Assembly: GCA_947471745.1 (NCBI GenBank)
Contig: CANJKZ010000774.1
Location: forward strand, 5,092,501 to 5,156,500
DNA from: Closterium sp. Naga37s-1
Taxonomy: Eukaryota; Streptophyta; Zygnematophyceae; Desmidiales; Closteriaceae
DNA: 64,000 nucleotides
Direction of reading: 5' to 3'
The position numbers and the translations under genes were made by a program. Under the pieces are notes generated by a model that saw nothing but the letters and a program-made list of their open reading frames with translations, was not told where the DNA came from and did no database searches. Of this stretch, positions 41,401 to 52,422 are shown piece after piece (the first letter of the stretch is position 1; every line of letters begins with the position of its first letter).

Positions 41401-42129
41401 GAGGCAGTGCACGCCACCCCCCGGCGCACGGGACTCATCATTCTGGGAGGGGGGCTGCCGAAGCACCACATCTGCAACGCCAACATGATGCGCAACGGGG
41501 CGGACTACGCGGTCTATATCAACACAGCGAGCGAGTTCGATGGCAGCGACTCGGGGGCCAGGCCGGACGAGGCTGTGAGCTGGGGGAAGATCCGAGGAGA
41601 TGCGAGCGCAGTCAAGGTGAGAGGGAGCATGCTTATATTGGTTGACTTAACGTCGCCTTGTGAAGGTGCCAGAGTGTGAGCGAGCTCCACATGATGTGGG
41701 GAGAGAGAAAGGCACTGGGAGCAGCAGGGGTATGTGATGACACTGCTGGGGTATGAGAGAGCACACATTGTGTGGTAAGTCAAGTCAAGAATCACCTTTG
41801 CCGTTCCCCTTATCTCATTCACCCTTCTGTGCATTCAACGCCTTTGATATCATGCTCGTTTCCCGCTCCTGCAGGTGCATTGTGATGCCACCATTGCTAA
41901 AATGATCCTTGAAACGTTATCTCCCCCGCCAATCATATACCTCTCCCCTCCCCTCTCACCCATCTCCTCCATCCTCTATTTACCCCTTGGCCATCTGCAG
42001 GTGTATTGCGATGCCACCATCGCCTTCCCCCTGCTTGTAGCCGAAACGTTTGCTCCCCACTTACAGGAGCGAGTGCAGCAGCAGGAGCAGGCTAAGCAGG
42101 AGGTGCAAGCAAGGGAGAAGCAGCAGTGA
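38452..42129 (+). CDS. DHS: Deoxyhypusine synthase
   Basis: Transfers the aminobutyl group of spermidine to one lysine of eIF5A (NAD-dependent), the first step of hypusine formation, in the cytosol. Exons 38452-38847, 39295-39462, 39688-39906, 40518-40604, 40748-40853, 41381-41616, 42001-42129 join in frame to 446 residues (human enzyme 369). The extra length is a low-complexity N-terminal extension of about 100 residues. Diagnostic segments: [91 protein letters not shown], and [20 protein letters not shown], where the lysine before HH is the enzyme-intermediate residue of the family. The NAD-site motif [14 protein letters not shown] is present. Ends [10 protein letters not shown] plus a Gln/Glu-rich tail. 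Confidence 0.96.
39012..39215 (+). repeat. Acceptor-side copies of DHS exon 2
   Basis: The exon 2 start (LAWRLSDxPPxxDxTEEExDPA) is copied at about 39139-39215 with its CCCCAG acceptor. A shorter decayed copy (CGTGGCGGCTGAGCGA..) lies at about 39018-39055. The full exon starts at 39295. Confidence 0.88.
39968..40106 (+). repeat. Donor-side copy of DHS exon 3
   Basis: Repeats the last 43 codons of exon 3 ([20 protein letters not shown] through [11 protein letters not shown]) with a GTGAGGGG donor, 60 bp after the exon end at 39906. It lacks the exon's first 30 codons and any acceptor. Confidence 0.92.
40205..40445 (+). repeat. Two acceptor-side copies of DHS exon 4
   Basis: GCCTCAAGCAG.GCGTGGTGTGGAC..CTCATCGACCGCCTG recurs at about 40210-40270 and 40368-40432; the full exon starts at 40518. 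Both truncated copies break off after DRL into degenerate TTTAAGTCGAATCA and TTTTCAACCGACTCA sequences reminiscent of the palindrome family. Confidence 0.88.
41045..41178 (+). repeat. Acceptor-side copy of DHS exon 6 (active-site exon)
   Basis: Acceptor CCCCCAG plus ~41 codons ([18 protein letters not shown] through [15 protein letters not shown]) precede the full exon (41381-41616) by 327 bp and stop right after GAD. The copy includes the catalytic lysine region. C/T-rich tandem repeats (CTCCCCTCACMC) fill the space between. Confidence 0.93.
41868..41905 (+). repeat. Acceptor-side copy of DHS exon 7
   Basis: CCTGCAG plus VHCDATIAK (against VYCDATIAF), 125 bp upstream of full exon 7 at 42001, then diverging. 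Confidence 0.85.
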
Positions 42130-42452
42130 CAGACAGAAGGCAGATTATGAGGACTTTTGGGGGAGAGCATGACAGGCATGACCAAGGGACTGATAGCATG
42201 TGCATACGTGAATGCACCCAGGTGGTTGTGTTGAGCTGTTCCTCTGCAACCCAGTAGGGTTTGTATTGTTACAAATGTTTGACAACACACGAGTTTTTTT
42301 TTGCAGGGTTGAAAGGAGAGCACACGCAGAGGCTATGGTGATGTTCATCCAGATGCTACACTTAAATCACAGCCATGATTCAGTACAAATTTCTGGAAAG
42401 GCCAATGCAGTGAATAAATGTGCCTCTCTCAGTTCAGCTTTCATGTCGCAAT
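42130..42452. other. DHS 3' flank, presumed 3' UTR
   Basis: No ORF of note. The second copia element is inserted 323 bp after the DHS stop codon, so it may split the DHS 3' UTR. Confidence 0.5.
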
Positions 42453-42793
42453 TGTTGGAAATAGAAACATAAGGAAATGTATATGCTATTAGATTTTACT
42501 GTAGTCTCCTTTGTAAGGCTCAGTCCTACAATAATTGTACAATTATTGTAGGGATTGCATTATTTGAGTCCAGGGCTATTGGGGTATAATTATTGGACAT
42601 ACCATTATTGGAGGTACAATTATTGGTGGGGATGGTTAGACTTTGGCAGGGTAGCTGCATGTATAAATACCTTATTGTGAGCCTTCATTATCGATCCAAT
42701 CCCATTGTTCTGAATCCTTTCTGTTACAAGTTTCTCTTGCTGTTTATTCTACAATCAAAGCTTCCGCTACGACGGCACTATGCCTTTCTAGCA
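42453..42793 (+). repeat. 5' LTR of the deleted copia element
   Basis: 341 bp; contains a perfect 26-bp palindrome at 42526-42551 (core CAATAATTGTACAATTATTG). A likely TATA box TATAAATA lies at about 42662. Confidence 0.95.
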
Positions 42794-42805
42794 TGGTATC
42801 AGAGC
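42794..42805 (+). promoter_or_regulatory. Primer-binding site of the deleted copia element
   Basis: TGGTATCAGAGC directly after the 5' LTR, the same initiator tRNA-Met PBS as the first element. Confidence 0.9.
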
Positions 42806-42915
42806 AACTCTAGGGGGCATGCTGCCGAAATTCGGTCAGGAACTTATTATCAACAACGTTTGACAATAATATCAGCAAATTAGCATATGCACGAGCAACG
42901 TTCTGGATCAACGGC

Positions 42916-45729
42916 ATGGCTCGGTTTGATGAGGAAGTTGACGCAGGATACGCGGCGTTTGAAGAGGCCATTATGGCTCAACATGAGCACCTGGAGAACA
43001 TGATCGCAAGGGCACCACCAACACTTCAAGCGTCATTAATAGTCAAGTTCAACATGCCAAGTCAAGCACAAGACCCATCCACCCGTGGACAGTCACATGC
43101 AAGCACTCCACGTACCGAGCAAACCCACGCTTCAAATGTGCAAGCTGAAGTTGGAGGTGAAGAGGAGGGAGACATACTCCGAGGAGGAGAATCGTCCCAA
43201 AGGAGGGACGCATCGTTCCAAGGAGAGGGGAGTTCTCACATCGCACCTCCATCAACCGTGCAAAGGGAAGCAAGCGAGAGGGATAATGAGTACGGAAGTG
43301 GAGTGGGTGCAAGGGAACGTGGTGATGGATTTGGCATGGAAAGGAGCATGAGGAGGCAGATTGGTGAAGGGAGTGGCAGAGTTGATCAAGTGGGCGTGGA
43401 AGGTGTGGGATTCGAGTCCTATACTATTGGTGCTCCCCCACTACGACGTCTTGCCACTAACTCTCACCCCCTTGGAGCTCCCGTCATGGGCAGATCTCAC
43501 CTTTTGGGAGAAAACATCGTACCTCCTCGTGCGTCGCGAGGTCAAATGGGAGCTGCACCTGCAGGAAGCATGGGACGCACGGGACACGTGATGCAGTCAA
43601 GTGGTGTTATGCGACGTGATCGCGTGGAGGTGGTGGAGCAACGCTCGGTTCAATTGCCACGCCCATCTACCATACCTACTCTCTTCGACCCGTCTCCACG
43701 CGAGTACACGGAGGAAGACAAGGACAGACTGTCACGCAAGATGGTGGGAGCAGCGGTGGACAAGGCATTCACTACTACTCCATTCGACGGCACCAACTTC
43801 CGCGAGTGGGCGCTTCGGTTTCGCATGAATGCGCGCGTGACAAACCTATGGAAATTCTTCGTGACGCTTCAATACCCGGTTACTATGGCCGAAGGAAACA
43901 TGAGAGACGCAATGGAGCGGCCGGAAAATCTGCAAGCGGACTACTCCCAACGTGCAACGCTGGCGTTTTGGGTTTTACTACATAGCGTGAGCGCAACGAT
44001 TCAGCTTCAACTAGACGTGTTTCAAGAATCCTACAGCTCAGCGTTTGAGGCATGGGAATACCTGATGGAGACATACCAGGCGAAGGACTCGGTGGCAAAG
44101 GCGTCTCTACAAAAGCAATTGGACAACCTGAAAATGGGGAGTCAAGAGAGAGTAGAGGAATATTTCAATCGAGCAACGGCAATTCGTGACAAGCTGGCAT
44201 TGGCAGGGAAGATGGTGGATGAGGATTCATTTACCTTGAATCTGATTACTGGACTGCCGCCACATTGGGAGGAGCTGAGACACTCTGCAATGCTACATGA
44301 CATATCGGACAGCTACACACTACAACGAATGATGTTTCAGGAACAACGCTACCAAGACCTCATTAGCAAGACCAACCGTGACAAACGTCCCCCTCGCATG
44401 GCTGGCCAAGCATGTGGAGATCATTCACCAACAAAGGAGAGGATTGAGACAAAAGGGAACCAGAACGCGGCAAAGTCAACGGGAGGGCAGCACGCGACAC
44501 TTGTGGAGAAATACAAAGACAATGAAGGAAAGAGAGGACGCTCAAACCTGGTGTGTTGGTACTGCAAGGAATCTGGCCACCCGTTCTACAAGTGTCCCAA
44601 GGCGCCTCCGGGCTGGTCACCACCAGGGTGGGAACCACAAAACAGAGGGACATACCAGCACACCTGGAGTAGCTGTTCATCCTCGCCTCGAAGGAGTGAA
44701 AGCCCCAAACGTGACAACCAAGCGTCAAAACAGCAAGGAGCCGGGGGAGACAACAAACGTACCGTTACATGCATTGCAACGATTCGGTCGTCGCAAGCAA
44801 CTCTACCGTCAGCCGAAGGATCGATGTGGTTGCTGGACAGCGGATGCAGTCAGCACATGACTTCAGAAAAACGCTGGTTTGAGGGTCTAGAGAAGCTGGA
44901 CGCACCTGTACGCGTGGAGCTGGCTGACGGCAGCCAGCTGCTGAGCTCGATGGTGGGGACGATTAGAGCAACGGCGCCCGATGGAACAACGGTCTCATAC
45001 ACCGACGTGCTCTATGTCCCCGGTTTGAAATCCAACCTTCTCTCCTATTGTCAGTTGCACAAGAAGGGAGCACAGATTTATACACATGTTGACGGGCACA
45101 CGGTAATTACCATGGCAGTTGGGGATGGACATGTAAAGATTGGACTTGGAATGACCATGCATGGGGTGCTCATGGTGCAATATGAACGTGCACTGGCATC
45201 TGCCCATGAATCCGACCATGACAATAACGATGTTGCATCAAATGACCATGGTAATGGAGGGCTGAATGCACATTTTGCTCATACATCCATCACGTATCGC
45301 ATGGCCCACAAGCGCTTGGGTCACCCGTCATACACATCCATGGATGCCATATTTCGGATCGGAGATGTTAAAGGACTCTCCATATCTGATAAGACAAACC
45401 CTCTCAAACCCCCATGTGACTCATGTTTACGAGGGAAGATGAGCACGGCCCCATTTCCCACAGGTGGTGACAAGCGCACGACTCGACCTTTGGAGCTCGT
45501 GCATAGCGACATCATGGAGCTCGTGCAAGCCAACAGCAGCAACAATGCTTGGAATTTGAAGAGTGTTCAAATACTTACAGAACACTGCAGACGTGAGGCT
45601 GGTCTATGGAGGAGGAGACTTGGTGCTTCGAGGATACACAGACTCGGACTATGCGAACGAAGTGGGATGTCACTCAGTTGGAGGCTACATATTTACCTTG
45701 GGAGGAGCTGCTGTCAATTGGAGGACTAA
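42916..45729 (+). pseudogene. Copia GAG, protease and truncated integrase
   Basis: ATG at 42916. A long N-terminal region, then GAG (TTPFDGTNFREWALRFRMNA, AWEYLMETYQAKDSVAKASL, LITGLPPHW), the zinc knuckle CWYCKESGHPFYKC, the protease motif MWLLDSGCSQHMTS, and pre-integrase HKRLGHPSY..CDSCLRGKM. The integrase core starts (LELVHSDIMEL) but is cut at about 45530-45560. From there the frame runs out of phase through RNase H sequence to a stop at 45729. Confidence 0.9.
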
Positions 45730-46192
45730 GCGACAAACGGTCATTGCAACATCAACAGCTGAAGCAGAATATATTGCACTGTTCGAAGGGGCAAGGGAAG
45801 CTACCTACCTTCGGCGCTTGTGTGAAGACCTCGGTTTCCCACAGCAAGAACCAACTGTCATCTTTGTGGACAATCAAAGTGCAATTGCACTTGCAAACGG
45901 GGAGCAAATGAGTCAGCGCATTAAGCACATGGAAGTGCGTTACCATTGGACGCGGAAGGCCGTTCGTGATGATGTTGTGCGGCCGGAGTACTGCCCGACA
46001 GCTCAGCAAGCTGCAGATTACCTCACCAAGCCTGTCACAGCAAAGCAACATCTCACCTGCAGCCTCTTGTGTGGTCTCCAACGGATTCCCCCTGGAGCAC
46101 CGTCTACAACCAGTCAGCAAATTGAAGACGCTGGAGCAGCACTCACATGTACGGGCTTCTTAAGGGGTGCTGGACAGCAGGGCGTTGCGTAA
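45563..46192 (+). pseudogene. Copia RT C-terminus and RNase H remnant
   Basis: In a different frame from the upstream ORF: MFKYLQNTADVRLVYGGGD, LRGYTDSDYANE, VNWRTKRQTVIATSTAEAEY, VDNQSAIALANGEQMSQRIK, HMEVRYHWTRKAV, AADYLTKPV. This is a nearly complete RNase H domain. It has no RT palm motif before it and no start of its own, so it would be made only if frame were restored. Confidence 0.88.
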
Positions 46193-48219
46193 CTTCACAT
46201 GTCTCACTCGTGTGTTTGGTGCTGTGTGCGTACTCACACGTATACATGACAACAAACCCACGAGTGAGAGGGGGAGTGGGGTGTGGAGTACCTTGGGCTG
46301 CAACAAAAGAGGAGTTGGGAGTTCATTTTCATTTTCATTTTCATTCTTCAGGTCACACACGAAGACAAGTATCAGGATGAGACCTACTGCAATACACAAG
46401 GCATGGGAAGCAGCCGCAGCCGAGAGCTTTTGTGCTAGATGGTCGCAGCTGCTGACTTGAGTCGCCAATGTCGCTGGTTGATACAAAGCACCTGCTGGTT
46501 TCAGGGGGAGTGAAGAAAGACAACAGTGGTGTGAGTCAAAGTGTGTAGCAACTTCAATGGTGCAACACTCAAATGTGCATTCAAGACAGGACAACACAAG
46601 GCAAGAGAAGAAAGCTGGAAGTTTTCCTCACCATGGTGTTGCAGGGCGCCAAGCGCTGGAGCTGCTGCTGCCTTCCAGGAGCCGCTGGTGCAGCTGCCAT
46701 AAGCCATCCGCTGCAGCTGTCAAGGACCATCAGTTGCTCTTGAGAGAAACCAGCTGCTGGGGACCAGGCGCTGCCGCCGCTGCTGCCATGCTGGTACAGC
46801 CGTCCACCTCTGCTGCAGGGCATCAGGGGGAGCTGTTGCAGCCCGCCAGGTGCTGCCGCCCGTCAGGTGCTGCTGCTCCAGCGCGCCACCTGGGGTAGGG
46901 GGGAGCAGGACAGGGTAACATGAAGACAAACCTCATGCATCGTTCTGCGAGGGAGAGTGCAACGCTTGCACAAACAAGTCAAAACCGGAAGGAGAAGCCT
47001 CACCTAGGCCGTCACTGCTGTCGCCGCTGCATCTTGTCTACCGTCAGTTGCTGCCACCAGGTGCTGCCGTCGCCGTTCACCAACTGCTGACAACATGTTG
47101 GTGCAAGGCGCCGGGAGCTGATGTAGCTGCCAGGTGTTGGGTGCTGCTGCTGCTCCTGTACGCCACCTGCAGAGTGCAACAGAAGAGCGGGTGTTAGTCG
47201 TTCAGCAAGAAAAAGTGATGTCACTGCTGTCATCAATCATTCAGAGGTGTACGGTCACGTACCTCGTCAAGGGAAAGACATGAGCACGCCAACCGCTACC
47301 GCTGCCACTCTGCTGCTATAAGTCGCACGCATCGGTAGCTGCAGTCACGCACCAGCTACCGGAAGTTGCACGATCAACTGCAGCTACCGAATGTCAGGGC
47401 GCAATCTGCCTGAAGTCATCGCGTCACCAGCAGCAACATCGCGCCCACTGCTGCAGGCGATTGACTGGTGATCGCCATGTTACAGATGCAGCCGTGCGCT
47501 ATGCTGCAGAAGTTCGCGCCATGATGCTGGGGGCAGCGGAAGCTGCTGCAAATACGTGTCCGCAGCAGCAGTTACGCCATGACGACTGTAGGATTGCGCA
47601 CAACAGCGTGACAGCTCCTGCAGTCACACGCAACTGCTGCATGTCGCACAAGCAGTGTGATGCCACAAGCAGCAGCAGCAGTGTGATGCGACAAGCAGCA
47701 GAAGTCGCGGATCAGGGAGCATTTCGGGCTGCTACTAGGTCGCGCGCTAGCAGCTAAGCCATAATTTTGCCATAATTTCGCCAGCAGCACTCATCACTAG
47801 AGAAACAGCTTCGAAAGGGACATCTGAAAGCGAGAGAATGACAAGAATGGAGGACCCCTGCTCAACGAGGTCGCAAGAGTTGTGGGAAGGAGAGAGGAGA
47901 ACCAGGGCGCAGCACCAATGTGGAAGCGACGAGAAGAGGAACACCTGAGATTCGAAAGTCGGGACCAAGTGCACACCTGACAAGGAACGTGCACGAAACC
48001 TGCTACACGACAACCGACCCAACTTTCCGACGCGTCAACGGAACTCTGAAACCCTAACGTGGTGTGCTCCGCAATCAATGCTATCATCTTCAACAGCTCC
48101 GCAATCCCTGCCGGAATCATCCGCAATTACCTGTGTCACCAACGTTACCACCTTATCCTCCTATCATCCACACCAATGAACCCCAGTAAGTTTACAGTAA
48201 AATCTACAGCAAGGGGGAG
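46193..48219. other. Two kb of non-coding sequence before the 3' LTR
   Basis: Unusually long spacer between RNase H and the 3' LTR. Rich in GCTGC/CAGC motifs, with a (TTTTCA)n patch near 46323-46350. Short ORFs on both strands but none with a recognisable domain. It may be sequence captured by the element. Confidence 0.6.
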
Positions 48220-48560
48220 TGTTGGAAATAGAAACATAAGGAAATGTATATGCTATTAGATTTTACTGTAGTCTCCTTTATAAGGCTCAGTCCTACAATA
48301 ATTGTACAATTATTGTAGGGACTGCATTATTTGAGTCCAGGGCTATTGGGGTAGAATTATTGGAGGTACCATTATTGGAGGTACAATTATTGGTGGGGAT
48401 GGTTAGACTTTGGCAGGGTAGCTGCATGGATAAATACCTTGCTGTGAGCCTTCATTATCGATCCAATCCCATTGTTCTGAATCCTTTCTGTTACAAGTTT
48501 CTCTTGCTGTTTATTCTACAATCAAAGCTTCTGCTACGACGGCACTATGCCTTTCTAGCA
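48220..48560 (+). repeat. 3' LTR of the deleted copia element
   Basis: Same 341 bp length as the 5' LTR, including the 26-bp palindrome at 48293-48318. Followed by GCAAT. Confidence 0.95.
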
Positions 48561-48719
48561 GCAATCATGTGCAAAATGGCTGAATTTAGTGCTGAAGAGT
48601 CAGAATGGAAACATGGTGATGCTGTCTGTGTAATATGCCTTTAGGAATTTTGGATGATTGCTTACCGTAGGTACCGTACTACAAGTAGCTTCTTCTGAGG
48701 CACCCTTTACCAAGCACAC

Positions 48720-49840
48720 TGTGATCATGGGCCACTAATGTAACTAGTCACTTTTCCTAACAGCTTCAGCACCAACTGAATCACCATGACCACGATCCTT
48801 CCAGAGCCCAACTGAATCACTTGCATCAGTTGTTTCTCTGTCCTAAACAGCAAGAGTTGATGGAAATAAGGCCTCCGCAGCCCACCTGTTCCACTTCGAC
48901 AGCTCCCAAATGAATCACTTGCATCAGGGTCACAATCATCTTGTGTCGTGTACCAGGCGAGCGGTTGAAGTATCACTTGAAGTACCGTAGGTGGATTCAG
49001 GGTCACCTTTAATCCTGTCTGGTTATGCAAGGATCCATCCACTTCTGAAACTCCAGAAACAGCTTCCTTTCATCAGGAGTTGCTCCAAGAATCCTTTGGA
49101 GGAGGCCGGTCCATCATCCACCGCTCGTAGATGTTACTGGAGCGGGTGCTGTTAACATCGTCCCACGGAAGTTTGGACCTGAAATTGGGAAGATGGTTAG
49201 GGTAGCACAGGTTTTGGAAGTGGTGTGTGAAGTGTTGTTGACAAAAAACAAGTGTCTGTGGTAGCTGAAGCAATGTGGTTGGTTCGTTTTGAAAGAATGC
49301 AGGATGGAAATGCCAACATCAATTGTGCGAGCATGTGCGAACGAGAAGAGGTGGATATTCCAAGAACGTGCTTGCAGAACAGATCGCTTCCCTTGCCACC
49401 TGAGCTCCACAATACGGCCAGCATTTTACCAGTGCCTGTAGCCACACTAGCACAGAACCGTTCTTCTTAACTGAAAACGAGGCTGTCCCAGAAATCCGAA
49501 CATAACCTGCCTCGCCTTCAGAGGAATCTGCTGCAGAAGTGCTCACAACACTCCCGTTACCAGGAAAGGCCAGTCATACGAGTCGTCATGATCAAAACTG
49601 CTGCTGCTAGCACTGATTGCAGCACTACTGCTCCTCTCAAGCACTACATTCTCCTGCGTTGCTCTGTCTGTGGCACTCCAGCACCCATTGCATGAATTTT
49701 CTGCAAGCCCAATGTCCTTCTTGTTCGTGTGCTGATTCCCTGCTACACGCCTGGAAACGGTTGCTTGTCTGCGCACCTGATCGTGTGTCCCGTGTTCTTG
49801 CTGCATACCACTGGCTCCTGCCCCTGTACACGCCACAGCG
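48720..49840 (-). CDS. Possible multi-exon gene, unrecognised
   Basis: Minus-strand segments look exon-like: about 49836-49563 ends in SSFDHDDSYDWPFL followed by a GTAACG donor; a further segment (STSAADSSEGEAGYVRISGT) follows; and an acceptor ATTTCAG at about 49183 precedes a frame reading NIYERWMMDRPPPKDSW. I could not join these into one reliable frame, and no domain is recognised. Could be coincidence. Confidence 0.22.
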
Positions 49841-49849
49841 GCTCATTTC

Positions 49850-51480
49850 CGCTGCCAGAACTCCTCAAGCTGCGTCGAGATTTGGGAAAAGAAGGCGGTG
49901 GGGACGGGAGGGCGAGATGGGGTGAGTGGAGGATGCGGGACGAGAGGAGGGCATGAAAGGGAAGGCGGAATGCCGGAAAACTGTGACAGACAAGCCACGT
50001 TAATATGTAAGAAGATAAAAAAGTTCGGGAACAAGCCTAAAAACAGAAACATCATAATTTACTTGTATGAATGTGTTGCTTAACGTACGCTACACTAAAG
50101 CCATGCGAACGTACCTTACGCCATCCCGCCTGCGCAAACATGTTTTTCTTTCTCCCCGACAGTTTAGGCGATGGCTCGCCAGACGGGACCATGTCGCATG
50201 TAGGGAAATAAAGGCTAAATTCACGAAGAATAAATATGGTAACTTGCCTCGCCACTATGAGATTTGTTTCAGGACAAAAAGCAGCAGAGAATCGCAGAAG
50301 ACACTACAAATTAGAGACTGACGCGGCAAAGTAATAATGGTGGGTACGATCGAAACAGCAAAACACAGGTTCGTGGGAAGGAAGGCTAGGATTTGTGAAA
50401 CGGCAAAAAGTGACAGAGGGTCGTTGGAATGAGATCAGATGGGAGCAGCAATAATGGTGGCGGAGACAGGGAATGTCGAATGTTGCCTACAACCTCATGC
50501 GGATGACTTGCACAGGCAGCAATAATGGCATACGCTCATGCCCACCTCCTCAATCCTAAACGCATTCCCAAGGGATATTCCTTCTACTCATAGCCAGCTT
50601 CACACATCAGTGCGCTAAGTCAGAGGACTTCTAAGCACATAAAGAAGCGTAATGCGATGATAACTCAGGTCACAAAAAAAGGACGAAATAAAGCATAGCA
50701 ATAAGATTCTCAGCCTTCGCGTCGCCATAGTTCACGAGCGGTATGAACAGGAAGATTGGAGAGTCCGTTATTCGTCAACGGATTAACCTCGCTGTGTGGT
50801 CGCGAAGTAATTGCGACGGTATTTTAATTAGCGTAGTATAGGTAGCGAACGATAACGAGTTTAGTGGAAATGGGACCCAACTTACGCGATGATCCTAAAG
50901 CTGACAATAACTTTGCGACTAACATGGATGCTGCGACAAGCGTACGATGCGGAAGCAATCTGTCACAGGTCGCTGCTGCAGTATAACTTATTCCGTATCT
51001 ATGGTCTGGTGTACGTGCTCTGTGGTGTGGTTCTATGGCTGCCTGAACTCTGCCATGGTTGGTTTTCTGTACAGCATGAGCAAAGGTTTGTTTTCGTCTT
51101 ATTTCCTTGCGTATTCGTCTATTCTGCAAAGTCACCTATAGTCATAATGTACAGAGTTACTTATATAACTGAATACAGAGATACAAGGGCTTACTAAGAT
51201 CCCTAGGATCTCTAAGGGTCAACCACCGCATCTGCAGTGCAGATCCACAGCTTGTCGCCTTTCTTGGTTCTTGGTCATTCTTTCGGGGCCTGTTCGAGAG
51301 GGAGGGGCCTTATTTACAGGGCAGAAGGGAGGGGGGACGGTTAAAATCATATTCAGGGCAGCAAAATGTAACACCTCGAGCACAACCTCATTGGTATGTT
51401 CAAGTTCCCGCCAAATTGACCAGCGCGAGGAAGAGAGGGAATATCAAAGACAATCTCAACCGAACCTAACAATGCTTTAC
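49850..51480. other. No recognised feature
   Basis: Lower-GC DNA with only short ORFs on both strands (for example 50067-50321 plus, 50889-51197 plus), none recognisable. No repeats or RNA genes seen. Confidence 0.5.
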
Positions 51481-51690
51481 CACACCTGACCGTCCGAACC
51501 TAACGTCCTAGCTAATTCGAGCCTAGGTCCAGACTAGATAGTAACCCAGATCCGAGCCTAGCTAAGGATAATGCGTCTCCTAGCTTAGCCTAATTCGAGC
51601 CTAACGATCTGACTAACACTCCTAACGTTCTGACTAACGCTCCTAACGTAGACCTAACCACCCAGGCACCCAGGGCCCAAACCCACTTAC
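51480..51690. repeat. CCTAAC/CTAACG-rich degenerate repeat
   Basis: Irregular repetition of GAGCCTAG, CCTAACG and TCTGACTAAC. A milder version (CTCTAACGCCTACACGAACC) lies on the other side of the cassette array near 54890-54950. Confidence 0.6.
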
Positions 51691-51859
51691 ACGGCTGGTT
51701 GCTCCAAGCTCCGTGCTCCAGGCTCCTTACTCCAGCGAGGTGCGCGGCTTCTCTCCCCGCGCTCCGCGCTCAACGCTCCTCGCTCTGCTCATGCTCCTGC
51801 CCACACACAAAAACCAGCAGAGGATGTTAGTGTTTCAAAAAGGAAGAAAGAAGCTGAAA

Positions 51860-52387
51860 TGACGGAACTTACCAGGAAAGAGAGACCATTCTGTTACCCC
51901 CTTGCTCACCGTCAGCTCCCAGTTCCGCTCCTTCTGCACTCAGACAGAACACAAAAAGAGAAGCTTAGTAAAACGTAAACAGAACACTAATTGAGATTGA
52001 GAGGGACAGCTTGCCGCGTGGTACCTCCCCCGCCCACTCCAGGTGTTGCCTGCACTCCTCCACGCGCTCCTGCTTCGCGAAAGGCACGAAACTCGAAGTT
52101 AGAATTCACGAAAATAAAAGAAACGAAGGAAAGCGGACCGTGCTTACCAGAAAAAAGGACCGTTTCTTCTTCCTCCCGCTGTCGCCACGTGCTGCTCCTC
52201 CTCCCGCTCCTGCTTCACAAAAAGCACGAAGCTCGAAGTTATATATATTGAAAAATAAGAAACGAACGAAAGCAGACCGTGCTTACCAGGAGGAGAGTGT
52301 TCTCTTCTTGACCTCCCTTGATGGTGTTGCCGCGTGCTTCTCCTCCTCCTGCATCACCAAAACAACGAAACTCGAAGTTAGAAATCT

Positions 52388-52422
<35 letters not shown>

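Larger units (their letters stand above)
42453..48560 (+). mobile_element. Internally deleted Ty1/copia LTR retrotransposon
   Basis: 6,108 bp, flanked by the target duplication GCAAT (42448-42452 and 48561-48565). LTRs of 341 bp (42453-42793 and 48220-48560) begin TGTTGG, end AGCA and differ at about nine positions. PBS TGGTATCAGAGC at 42794; polypurine tract AAGGGGGAG before the 3' LTR. Coding sequence covers GAG, protease and the integrase start, then jumps to RNase H: the integrase core and reverse transcriptase are missing. About 2 kb of non-coding sequence follows RNase H. Confidence 0.95.

Noticed and set aside
50067..50321. 84-codon basic ORF as a small gene
   Set aside because: No recognisable motif, unremarkable length for chance, and no supporting context.
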